The position numbers and the translations under genes are program-made. From Endomicrobiia bacterium (GTDB lineage Bacteria; Elusimicrobiota; Endomicrobiia; Endomicrobiales; Endomicrobiaceae): 19,292 nucleotides of DNA. Below, one piece after another: positions 6,744 to 14,184 of this stretch; within the stretch, counting starts at the first letter, position 1; each line of letters opens with the position of its first letter. The stretch is from positions 1-19,292 of the forward strand of contig BNVT01000014.1 of the NCBI GenBank assembly GCA_025998295.1, given 5' to 3'. The notes beneath the pieces were generated by a model. That model saw only the letters and a list, made by a program, of their open reading frames with translations. It made no database searches and was not told the origin of the DNA.

Positions 6744-7612
6744 TTAAATTATTATCCTCTTTGGGTTGTAAAATGCTAAAAAACGAGCCTCTTTCCAGGC
6801 ACTGCTCTTTTAAAATTGGAGGTCCTGCTGATCTTTTTATTGAAATTCCAAATAAAGAAGCTTTGAATTGTTTTTTAGGAAGCGCGTCTACGTGTAATTA
6901 TTTTGTACTAGGTGGTGGAACAAATATTCTCTTCAGCGATGATGGATACAGGGGAATAATTATTTCTCTTGCAGGGAAGTTTAAAGAAATTTCGGTGTTG
7001 GGAGAAAAAATTATAAGCGGTAGCGGAGCATTGCTCTCAAATGTTGTAAATACCGCTTTGAAAAATAATTTAACAGGACTTGAATGTGTCGCAGGTATTC
7101 CAGGAACTGTAGGCGGTGCAATCTACGGAAACGCAGGTAATAAATATCAATGGATAAGCGAAGCTGTCGAGGGTGTGGAAGTTTATAAAAATTTAGACGA
7201 AGAATTTATAAATAAAGAAAAAATTGTATTTGGTTACAGAAAAAGTGGATTGGAAAATTGTATTATTACAAACGTTAGTTTCTTCTTGAGAAGAAATACA
7301 GAAAATGATAGCCTGAGCACCATTTCAAAGAGTATACAAAAACGTTTGGGAACGCAGCCTTTAAGCATACCCAATGCCGGGAGTATATTTAAAAACCCTG
7401 TAGAATTTAGCGTTGGAAAACTTGTTGAAGAAAGCGGTCTAAAAGGAATTTGCATCGGCGGGGCTAAAATTTCAGAACTTCACGGAAATTTTATAATAAA
7501 TTGTGGTAACGCTTCGGCAAAAGATGTCTTGGCTTTAATTGATTTGATAAAAAATAAAGTAAAAGAAAAATTTAGTATAGATCTTGAAACGGAAATAAAA
7601 ATAATAAAATGA
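6740..7612 (+). CDS. murB: UDP-N-acetylenolpyruvoylglucosamine reductase MurB
   Basis: FAD-dependent reductase that makes UDP-MurNAc, the substrate of MurC. It has the FAD-binding region (FKIGGPADLFIEIP, GGGTNILFSDDGY), GIPGTVGGAIYGNAG, GYRKSGLE, the catalytic serine motif PNAGSIFKNP and the C-terminal glutamate in LETEIKIIK. The start is uncertain. The frame is open from a TTG at 6707 inside murC. The TTG at 6740 overlaps the murC stop (TTGA), gives MIKLLSSLGCKMLKNEPLS like family N-termini, and makes 290 residues; I prefer it, though no good ribosome-binding site sits at ideal distance (AGGGG is about 20 bases upstream). The first ATG at 6773 is also possible. The gene overlaps ddl by ATGA. 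Confidence 0.93.
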   Translation: MIKLLSSLGCKMLKNEPLSRHCSFKIGGPADLFIEIPNKEALNCFLGSASTCNYFVLGGGTNILFSDDGYRGIIISLAGKFKEISVLGEKIISGSGALLSNVVNTALKNNLTGLECVAGIPGTVGGAIYGNAGNKYQWISEAVEGVEVYKNLDEEFINKEKIVFGYRKSGLENCIITNVSFFLRRNTENDSLSTISKSIQKRLGTQPLSIPNAGSIFKNPVEFSVGKLVEESGLKGICIGGAKISELHGNFIINCGNASAKDVLALIDLIKNKVKEKFSIDLETEIKIIK

Positions 7613-8529
7613 AAAACTTTGACATAACCGCGAAGTTAAAAAACAAAAAAATAGGCGTTTTGTATGGAGGATTTTCCAGTGAAAGAAAAATATCGATATT
7701 ATCAGGAAAAGCTGTCTTAAGGGCATTGCAAAAATTAAAAATCAACGCATGCGGTATAGACGTTAATAGAAGTATAGCAGAGATAATAAAAAAAGAAAGA
7801 ATAGATATTGCCTATATAGCTTTGCATGGTTCTATAGGAGAGGATGGAGCGATTCAAGGTATGCTTGAGGTACTAGGTATTCCCTATACAGGATGTGGTA
7901 TTTTTGCAAGTGCAACTTCAATGGACAAAGATATTTCAAAAAAACTGTTTCACTGCACCGGAATATTAACGCCGGAGTGGAAAACATTAAAGAGGTTTGA
8001 ACCCGTTCCTGAAATAAAAAATTATCCGGTCGTTGTAAAACCAGTTGCGCAAGGCTCGGCATTAGGGGTAACAATAGTAAAAAAGGCTTCTTGCTTTGCT
8101 GCAGCAGTAAAAGAAGCATTTAAGTACGACAAAGAAATTGTTATTGAACAGTTTACAGAAGGCAAAGAAATAACAGTTGGTGTTTTAGATGGAAAATCTT
8201 TGCCTATTATAGAAATAGTCCCAAAAGGGGAATTTTATGATTTTAAATCAAAATATCAAAAAGGTGGTTCAAGACATATAATTCCTGCCGGTATAAGCAG
8301 TAGAGCTTATAAAATGGCGCAAAGTTATGCTGAAAAAATTTACAGAATTTTTAAATGTAGTGCAATATGTCGCGTTGATATGATTGTAGATAGAAATGAT
8401 AAAGTATGGGCGCTTGAAAATAATACTGTTCCCGGGATGACTGAGACTTCTTTATTGCCGGAGGCAAGCAGAGCTGCGGGATGCGATTTTGAAAGTTTAG
8501 TCTTTAAAATTGTAGAGAGTGCATTATAG
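7609..8529 (+). CDS. ddl: D-alanine--D-alanine ligase
   Basis: ATP-grasp ligase that joins two D-alanines for the peptidoglycan pentapeptide terminus. 306 residues is typical of DdlB-type enzymes. Visible motifs are GGFSSERKISI (20-30, with the glutamate that binds the first D-Ala), HGSIGEDGAIQG (73-84), VVVKPVAQGSALGV (the ATP-grasp lysine and serine loop), VIEQFTEGKEITVGVL, KSKYQKGG (active-site tyrosine) and ALENNTVPGMTETSLLP (metal-binding region). The metal site reads ENN where many homologues have E-x-N, which keeps the key E and N. The ATG overlaps the murB stop (ATGA), so translation is probably coupled. The tyrosine favours D-Ala-D-Ala rather than D-Ala-D-lactate synthesis, by family knowledge. 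Confidence 0.95.
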   Translation: MKNFDITAKLKNKKIGVLYGGFSSERKISILSGKAVLRALQKLKINACGIDVNRSIAEIIKKERIDIAYIALHGSIGEDGAIQGMLEVLGIPYTGCGIFASATSMDKDISKKLFHCTGILTPEWKTLKRFEPVPEIKNYPVVVKPVAQGSALGVTIVKKASCFAAAVKEAFKYDKEIVIEQFTEGKEITVGVLDGKSLPIIEIVPKGEFYDFKSKYQKGGSRHIIPAGISSRAYKMAQSYAEKIYRIFKCSAICRVDMIVDRNDKVWALENNTVPGMTETSLLPEASRAAGCDFESLVFKIVESAL

Positions 8530-8532
8530 ACA

Positions 8533-9444
8533 ATGGCAAAAAAGAAGCGATATGTTTACAAAGCTGTCCATACTAGCAGCAGTTATCCGCATTTGCGGAA
8601 AAAAAACAGAAAAGCAATTAAATTTTTTTTTCGGTTGATGTTATTTTTTGTGATTGTTTTTTTGATTTATTTTGGCGGTAGAAAACTACTAGAAGTTGCT
8701 TATAAATCCGATAAAATTATTATAAAAGATATAGAGATTTCTGGCACTAATAATGTAACTAAATCGGAAATAAGAGAGCTTCTTCCTTTTAATATTGGAG
8801 ATAATTTACTTAAAGTTAATTTATCTGAAGCCGAGGAAGGAATAAAAAAATTAAAACCTGAATTAAAAAACATTGTAATAAACCGCCGTTGGCAAAAAGT
8901 AAGAGTAAGACTTTGCGAGAGAATTCCTGAGGCATTTGTAATATGTGATGATGGTAGTAAGGTTGGTATAGATTTTGACGATATGCCTTTTCCTTTGCGT
9001 GGTTTTATGGATAAGATGAATGTCCCGCAAATTATTTGTAAATCTGCAGATGAAAGAGAACAGCTTTTAAAATTTATCAAAAGATTTAGATCTGTCTGCG
9101 GAAAATTCTTTAATAATATTTTAGAGATAAAATTTAGTAATGCTGACGATATAATTTTTGTTATGAAGAGCAATACTGGTAATATTACAGTTTTTTGGGG
9201 AGAGACAAAGCCCGAACATTTAGCTCGTAAATTTGAAAAGTTTCAAAAAGTTTATGTTGACGCTATGGCCAAATACAAACAAATAGAGTGTATAGATATG
9301 ACACTTTGTCTGTATGGAAAAGCGATTGTAAGACCTAGTATTGGCGCACTTTCGCTAACTAAAAAAATAGATGCAAATACCTCGATGGACCAGCAAAAAA
9401 GTAGGAACATAGGAACAGTTGTTGAAAATCAAACGGTTGATTAG
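8533..9444 (+). CDS. ftsQ: Cell division protein FtsQ/DivIB
   Basis: Bitopic inner-membrane protein that links early and late divisome proteins. Its 303 residues have a basic cytoplasmic N-terminus (1-30), one transmembrane segment at about 31-48, then a POTRA-like domain (about 62-132: IKDIEISGTNNVTKSEI, GDNLLKVNLSEAEEGI, RWQKVRVRLCERIPEAFV) and the FtsQ beta domain. The tail after about 270 is polar and low in complexity. It starts 3 bp after ddl with only a weak upstream GAGAG. Position between ddl and ftsA is the canonical one. The family is poorly conserved, so the call rests on architecture and context as well as the POTRA pattern. Confidence 0.9.
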   Translation: MAKKKRYVYKAVHTSSSYPHLRKKNRKAIKFFFRLMLFFVIVFLIYFGGRKLLEVAYKSDKIIIKDIEISGTNNVTKSEIRELLPFNIGDNLLKVNLSEAEEGIKKLKPELKNIVINRRWQKVRVRLCERIPEAFVICDDGSKVGIDFDDMPFPLRGFMDKMNVPQIICKSADEREQLLKFIKRFRSVCGKFFNNILEIKFSNADDIIFVMKSNTGNITVFWGETKPEHLARKFEKFQKVYVDAMAKYKQIECIDMTLCLYGKAIVRPSIGALSLTKKIDANTSMDQQKSRNIGTVVENQTVD

Positions 9445-9482
9445 CATGTCTTTAGGTAAGCCCCACGGGCATACTCATTATG

Positions 9483-9526
9483 ACAACTACGCTGGTTTGC
9501 TTTGTCGGTTCTTCTTTTAGTTTACC
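9483..9526 (-). repeat. Dispersed repeat, copy B, in the ftsQ-ftsA gap
   Basis: The reverse complement matches 3944-3984 with few changes (core AGAACCGACAAAGCAA). A CAAGGCAAC follows at 9530-9538, matching GTTGCCTTG of copy A. It sits in the only sizeable gap of the cluster (9445-9605) and has no coding capacity. Confidence 0.65.
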
Positions 9527-9561
9527 CTACAAGGCAACATGAGCATCAATACAGAGGTTAG

Positions 9562-9590
9562 TTGGCTATATAATGAGAAAATATTATAAT
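9562..9590 (+). promoter_or_regulatory. Possible promoter(s) ahead of ftsA
   Basis: TTGGCT at 9562-9567 and TATAAT at 9585-9590 are 17 bp apart, a good sigma-70 match. Its start point would, however, fall on or in the AAGGA ribosome-binding site (9594-9598). A second TATAAT at 9569-9574 would give a usable leader but lacks a clear -35. Either could transcribe ftsA-ftsZ-pgeF independently of the upstream genes. Confidence 0.35.
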
Positions 9591-9605
9591 GCATAAGGAT
9601 TTAAA

Positions 9606-10847
9606 ATGTCCAAAAAGGCACTTATGGCAGGTCTTGATATCGGAAGCAACCATGTATGCTGTGTTGCCGGAGAGCGTGATGAAGAAGCAAGACTAGTAAA
9701 AATTCTTAGCGCAATTTCCATACCTTGCGACGGTATAAAGGCTGGCGCAGTTATCAATATACAGGAAGCCGCTCTTGCTATTGGTAAAGCGTTTGAAGAA
9801 ACAGAAAAAGCTGCTGGCTGCCAAATCGGAAGTGTTATTGTTGCAATGAGAGGAAATTTTATAAAATCAAAAAATTCTAAAGGCGTTGCCAATATAAATC
9901 ATTCAAGTAGAGAGGTTACGGAAGAAACTGTTGATAATGCCTTGGAAAGTGCGAGAAAACAGATAAGAATAGAGCCTGATCAGGAAATACTTCAAATAAT
10001 TCCGAAGGAGTATATTTTAAACCAGCAAAGAGGAATACAGAATCCCGTAGGCATGGAAGGGACGTACATTGAGGTTGACGTTCATACTTTTATAGCCTCG
10101 AGCAGTAATTTAGGAAATATATCTAAAGCCATGAGCTCTGTTGGTGTTAATTATGACGACAGGGTATTTGGCTATTTAGCAGCAAGTGATATTTTAGTTA
10201 CACGAGAAGAGAAAGAATTGAGTTGTCTTGTAATCGATTTTGGAGGACTTACAACCGGTTTTGTACATTATGTTGATGGAATAATCAGGCACACTGAGGA
10301 ACTTGCCAATGGGTCTGATTATATTACAAGGGATATTGGCCATAAGTTGAGAGCGGCCTATTCTGTTTCAAAAGAAATCAAAGAAAGATATGGCGCTGCT
10401 TTAGTATATAGTGATTTTAAAAATGAAGAATTTGAATATAAAGCCGCCGACGGCAGAAATATAAAAAAATGCGAGACTTTTGAACTCGTAAACGATATAA
10501 TTACTCCAAGGGTAGATAGAATTTTGTATGAAATAAAAGGAGTTATGGAAAAGAATGATTATGGAGATGAATTTTTGTCAGGCGGTATAATTCTTACAGG
10601 TGGTGGCAGTAAGCTTTCTGGTATTGCCGAAGCTTTCGAGAAGGCATTTAATTGTTCCGTTCGAACAAGCTCTCCAAATTCAGAAAAAGTGCTTGGCCCT
10701 TACGAGATACTTTCAAATTCGTCGTATACTACGGCCATAGGAGCTATAGCATCTAGTTTTTCAGTTTCAAAAATCTACCCTCAAAAAAAATCATCGAAAA
10801 ATAATGTGGTATCAAAAATATCAAAATGGTTTGAGGAAGTTTTTTAA
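9606..10847 (+). CDS. ftsA: Cell division protein FtsA
   Basis: Actin-like ATPase that anchors FtsZ filaments to the inner membrane. 413 residues matches the family. It starts with the actin phosphate-1 motif GLDIGSNHVCCVAGE, continues through the FtsA-specific SHS2/1C domain (about 85-165), then has the phosphate-2 motif VIDFGGLTTGF and the adenosine motif GIILTGGGSKLSGI. The last residues, VVSKISKWFEEVF, form an amphipathic helix like the membrane-targeting sequence of other FtsA proteins. An AAGGA lies seven bases before the ATG. The ftsZ ATG follows the TAA stop with no spacing, so the two are probably translated together, which suits their stoichiometric partnership. Confidence 0.96.
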   Translation: MSKKALMAGLDIGSNHVCCVAGERDEEARLVKILSAISIPCDGIKAGAVINIQEAALAIGKAFEETEKAAGCQIGSVIVAMRGNFIKSKNSKGVANINHSSREVTEETVDNALESARKQIRIEPDQEILQIIPKEYILNQQRGIQNPVGMEGTYIEVDVHTFIASSSNLGNISKAMSSVGVNYDDRVFGYLAASDILVTREEKELSCLVIDFGGLTTGFVHYVDGIIRHTEELANGSDYITRDIGHKLRAAYSVSKEIKERYGAALVYSDFKNEEFEYKAADGRNIKKCETFELVNDIITPRVDRILYEIKGVMEKNDYGDEFLSGGIILTGGGSKLSGIAEAFEKAFNCSVRTSSPNSEKVLGPYEILSNSSYTTAIGAIASSFSVSKIYPQKKSSKNNVVSKISKWFEEVF

Positions 10848-11948
10848 ATGAGTATAAAAATAGTATTGCCTTCAAAAGAAACGAATACAGGCCAGCCTGC
10901 GGTAATTAGGATTATGGGCGTTGGTGGCGGTGGGTGTAATGCCGTTAACAGAATGATTGCTGCTAATGTTGGTAATGTTGAGTTTGTGTCCATTAATACG
11001 GATGCGCAGGCTTTGTTAAAGTCTTCAGCGCCGGATATACTCCAAATTGGCGAAAAAATAACAAAAGGGCTTGGTGTTGGCGGTAACCCTGAAGTTGGCA
11101 AACAAGCTGCCGAAGAAAGTATTGAAGAAATAAAAGGAAGAATTATTGGCGCGGATATGATTTTTGTCACTGCCGGTATGGGTGGAGGAACAGGAACAGG
11201 CGTTGCTCCTATAGTTGCAAAACTTGCAAGAGAGATAGGAATACTTACGATTGGCGTTGTTACAAAACCTTTTGAGCATGAAGGTAAGGTTAGAATGGCT
11301 CAAGCCGAAGAAGGCATTAAGAATCTTAAAGAATACACAGACGCTTTAATTATCATCCCTAACGAAAGAGTTTTTAATGTCATAAATGAAAGGGTCGCCT
11401 TTGATGCTTTTTATCAGATAATAGATGATGTTTTGAGGCAGAGCATTCAAGCTATCACTGATATTGTAACTGTTACAGGTGAAATCAACAGAGATTTTGC
11501 TGATGTGAGAAATATTTTAACTAATGCCGGCACAGCGCTAATAGGTATAGGAGAAAGTACCAGTGTGGATGTTAAAGAAGCTGTAAAAAAAGCTGTAACA
11601 AGCCCGCTTCTTGAGAATTATGATATTTCAAAAGCTAAAAAAGCTCTAGTTAATATAACAACAAATTCTAATATTTCCGCATTGACTCTTCAGGAAATAT
11701 TCGGTTATATAAAAAGTTACGGTATTAACGGACATGTGTTTTTTGGACACACTATAGACAATAGACTTGATGATAAAATTAAAATTACAATTATTGCCAC
11801 TGGTTTTAAAAATGATGAACCTGATGTTGCAATGGTAATCGAAGAAGTGCAGCCTGAGTTTTTCTCGCAGCAGAGTTTGTCTGTGGCAGAAGAGACAGAT
11901 CCATCAAAACCAGCATACACATATTGGAAACCTAGGTTTCTAAAATAA
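10848..11948 (+). CDS. ftsZ: Cell division GTPase FtsZ
   Basis: Tubulin-like GTPase that forms the Z ring. In its 366 residues: GVGGGGCNAVNRM (24-36), NTDAQAL (50-56), the tubulin signature GGGTGTG (112-118), PNERV, and the catalytic T7 loop NRDFADVRNIL (214-224). The globular domain ends near residue 320. The linker is short, about 35 residues, and leads to the terminal YWKPRFLK, a plausible conserved C-terminal peptide that binds FtsA (compare the P-x-F-L-[RK] pattern of other FtsZs). The start directly follows the ftsA stop. The stop overlaps the pgeF start by one base. Confidence 0.97.
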   Translation: MSIKIVLPSKETNTGQPAVIRIMGVGGGGCNAVNRMIAANVGNVEFVSINTDAQALLKSSAPDILQIGEKITKGLGVGGNPEVGKQAAEESIEEIKGRIIGADMIFVTAGMGGGTGTGVAPIVAKLAREIGILTIGVVTKPFEHEGKVRMAQAEEGIKNLKEYTDALIIIPNERVFNVINERVAFDAFYQIIDDVLRQSIQAITDIVTVTGEINRDFADVRNILTNAGTALIGIGESTSVDVKEAVKKAVTSPLLENYDISKAKKALVNITTNSNISALTLQEIFGYIKSYGINGHVFFGHTIDNRLDDKIKITIIATGFKNDEPDVAMVIEEVQPEFFSQQSLSVAEETDPSKPAYTYWKPRFLK

Positions 11949-12595
11949 TGGAACAATTTATATTCAGTAAAAATTTTTCGTATAGACATTTTACGACAAC
12001 TAAAACTGCCGGTAATATGAAAGATAAGAATATAAGAAATAATTTTTTTATGTCATTGAACCTAAATCCTGTTAAATTAGTTCTTGCAAATCAAACGCAC
12101 GGCAGTAATATAACAATTGTTGGCGCTTCCGATCAAAATACTTTTATTGATAATTGCGACGGATTAATTACTGCAGATAAAAATACGATGATTGGTATTT
12201 TTACTGCAGATTGCGTGCTTTTGCTTGTTGCTTGCAGGAAAGAGCAAGTTAAAGCTGCAATTCATACAGGATGGAAAGGTCTTTATGGTGGTATAATAGA
12301 AAATACATTTAATGTATTAAAAAAAGATTTTTCCGTGGATTTTAATGAAGTTCAAGTTTATATCGGACCTCATATACTCTCTTGCTGTTATGAAGTAAAT
12401 TGTGAAGTAGGACTTAGGTTTAATGTTAAACTTAAAGATAATAAATTGGATTTGTCAGAAATAGTTTACAAGAAATTAAAAAAACTTGGAATTGATAATA
12501 TTTTTGATATAAAACGCTGTACTTTTCATGAAAAGGATTTATTCTTTTCGTATAGATACAGCAGATGTGACGAAAGAATCATTTCAATAATTTAA
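11948..12595 (+). CDS. pgeF: Peptidoglycan editing factor PgeF (YfiH, laccase-domain family)
   Basis: Member of the YfiH/DUF152 (Cu-oxidase_4) family. In E. coli PgeF removes L-serine wrongly attached to UDP-MurNAc by MurC; related proteins were reported as multicopper polyphenol oxidases or purine nucleoside phosphorylases. The three metal ligands of the family are present: H51 in NQTHGSNI, C89 in TADCVLLL and H106 in HTGWKGLYGGIIENT. IGPHILSCCYEV follows, as expected. 215 residues is slightly shorter than the E. coli protein, mainly at the N-terminus. It starts on the last base of the ftsZ stop. The shared transcript with murC fits the editing role. No terminator is obvious after it. Confidence 0.9.
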   Translation: MEQFIFSKNFSYRHFTTTKTAGNMKDKNIRNNFFMSLNLNPVKLVLANQTHGSNITIVGASDQNTFIDNCDGLITADKNTMIGIFTADCVLLLVACRKEQVKAAIHTGWKGLYGGIIENTFNVLKKDFSVDFNEVQVYIGPHILSCCYEVNCEVGLRFNVKLKDNKLDLSEIVYKKLKKLGIDNIFDIKRCTFHEKDLFFSYRYSRCDERIISII

Positions 12596-12625
12596 AACAC
12601 AAGTACTTCGCATTTATTTGTTATA

Positions 12626-12634
12626 TGCTATAAT
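12626..12634 (+). promoter_or_regulatory. Extended -10 promoter upstream of the barrel protein gene
   Basis: TGCTATAAT is a perfect extended -10 element. The -35 region about 17 bp upstream (CTTCGC) is poor, which extended -10 promoters tolerate. It would give a leader of about 90 bases before the ATG at 12734, in which I recognise no riboswitch. Confidence 0.5.
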
Positions 12635-12733
12635 AGGCAAGGATAGGAAGGTTTACATCTATTGGTGGTATGAATAGCTGGAAAGAAGTCTATTGAACTC
12701 AGGTTGAATATTTTATTATCACAGGAACATTTA

Positions 12734-14122
12734 ATGCGTTTTTGTCAAAAGAGTTGTGTGTATATTATATTGATTTTTGTAATATTTGTTACCTCAGCTG
12801 CAAATAAGACCCTTGCAGAACAACTTAACATGCGTGTGGTTCCAGATCCAGACGTACTTCATGTACCTCAAAAAGCCCGCGCCGCAGGCATTCTTTTTGT
12901 AAATCAAGCGTCAGATATTTTGACAGATCAAGGATTAGCGTCGGTTGTTAAAGATTCTGCTGACACTTCTTCTGTTTTTGGAGCAGTTTCTTATGGAGAC
13001 TCTGAGTATAAAACAAAAGTTGATTATACAACAAAAACTGGTGTAGATTTAAAAAGTTCTTTATTCCTTGGCGGTTTTGCTAAAAGAGTTGATTTAAATT
13101 GCGGACAGTTACTCTCAGGAGCTTTTTACAACTATGGCAATGATAATTATGACGTATCTGACTATCCCCTGCCATTTATATCAGTAAAAGGTCACAGCAA
13201 TAAGTATCATGGCGGCGGTTTATTTTGGCGTTTTGATTTTAAAAATAATTTGCGTGGCGAATTATCGGGGCATATAGGGAATGTTAAAACTGATTTTGAG
13301 TATCAGATATATCAACCTTATATTTACCAACCCAACAGTCGAATGCATTATGATGAATACAGCTCCCTATGCCTTGGTTGGCATGCGGGTTTAGGGTACT
13401 TGCATAAATTTAATGACAGTTTCAAGCTTGATACATATGGGAGATATTTTTTTATGCGGCAAGAAGGTGAAAATGTTGGGAGTATTAAATTTTTTGATGT
13501 AGATTCAAAAAGGCTCAGACTTGGAACAAAATTGTTATACAATGCAAATTCAGCGGTTAGTTTTTACGGCGGCGGCGCGTATGAATATGAATTTGGCGGA
13601 GACATTAATTGGGCTATTGCAGATAAAAATATCGACGCTACGCGTCTTAAGGGCGGTACAAGAGTATATGAGGCTGGCTTAACAATGAAGAATAATACCG
13701 GTGATATTTGCGTAGGTCTAGGCGCACAAGGATATTTCGGTTTACGAAAAGGTTTTGCAGTTACGGCAAAGGTTTCCATCGGATTTTTAAATTTTCTTGG
13801 TTTATCCGTAGAAAAATTTGAAAAAGAAAAAACTGGACGATTCGAAAAAATTTTTAATACGTCGCAAAAAGACTGTTTTAACAAAAGCTTGGAAATAATA
13901 GAAAAACTTAAAGCAAGGGTTGTTCATGAAAATTCCAAAAAAGGGTACATGGTTGCTTTTGACTTTTCAAAGAGTTTTGGGTGTTGTTTGGATTCAACCG
14001 AAGTAGGTATTTTTATAACAGATGAAGGATCTGGCAAAACAAAAGTTGAAGTTATTTCCAATAATAGCTTACTAGCTAAAGATGTTTCTACCAGATTTTT
14101 TAAAATGCTTGAACAACAGTAG
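12734..14122 (+). CDS. Exported beta-barrel (autotransporter-like) protein with an extra C-terminal domain
   Basis: 462 residues from the ATG at 12734, which has AGGAA six bases upstream; the in-frame TTG at 12704 lacks this and would bury the signal peptide. Residues 1 to about 29 are a signal peptide (long hydrophobic core VYIILIFVIFVTSAA, then LAEQ). From about 55 to 360 there are many amphipathic strands with glycines and aromatics (SLFLGGFAKRVD, YNYGNDNYDVSDYPLP, LRLGTKLLYNA, VSFYGGGAYEYEFGG), like an autotransporter or OmpA-type barrel. The last 95 residues form a separate mixed domain (KSLEIIEKLKARV, TEVGIFITDEGSGKTKVEVI, TRFFKMLEQQ) not ending in a barrel-type phenylalanine. No named family is recognised. 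It is probably an outer-membrane protein, transcribed alone. Confidence 0.75.
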   Translation: MRFCQKSCVYIILIFVIFVTSAANKTLAEQLNMRVVPDPDVLHVPQKARAAGILFVNQASDILTDQGLASVVKDSADTSSVFGAVSYGDSEYKTKVDYTTKTGVDLKSSLFLGGFAKRVDLNCGQLLSGAFYNYGNDNYDVSDYPLPFISVKGHSNKYHGGGLFWRFDFKNNLRGELSGHIGNVKTDFEYQIYQPYIYQPNSRMHYDEYSSLCLGWHAGLGYLHKFNDSFKLDTYGRYFFMRQEGENVGSIKFFDVDSKRLRLGTKLLYNANSAVSFYGGGAYEYEFGGDINWAIADKNIDATRLKGGTRVYEAGLTMKNNTGDICVGLGAQGYFGLRKGFAVTAKVSIGFLNFLGLSVEKFEKEKTGRFEKIFNTSQKDCFNKSLEIIEKLKARVVHENSKKGYMVAFDFSKSFGCCLDSTEVGIFITDEGSGKTKVEVISNNSLLAKDVSTRFFKMLEQQ

Positions 14123-14125
14123 CCT

Positions 14126-14143
14126 TTTATAGTTAACTATAAA
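14126..14143. repeat. Perfect 18-bp palindrome after the barrel gene
   Basis: TTTATAGTTAACTATAAA begins 4 bases after the stop of the barrel gene. The stem is AT-only apart from one G-C pair per arm, and the downstream T-run is short, so it would be a weak terminator. It could equally be a dyad for a dimeric regulator of eno, whose start is 42 bases away. Confidence 0.4.
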
Positions 14144-14165
14144 TAAAATTTGAAGTAATCTAATA

Positions 14166-14173
14166 GGGGGGGG
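14166..14173 (+). promoter_or_regulatory. Eight-G tract acting as, or next to, the eno ribosome-binding site
   Basis: A run of eight G residues stands 11 bases before the eno ATG in a genome where such runs are otherwise not seen in this window. It can pair with the CCUCC of 16S rRNA, although the spacing is longer than optimal. Homopolymeric G runs are prone to length change, which would alter the spacing and perhaps translation. Confidence 0.45.
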
Positions 14174-14184
14174 TCCTTAGTATT

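Noticed and set aside
8700..9173. 157-residue minus-strand ORF inside ftsQ
   Set aside because: It is antisense to the FtsQ POTRA/beta region, has a leucine/serine-rich composition and no ribosome-binding site.
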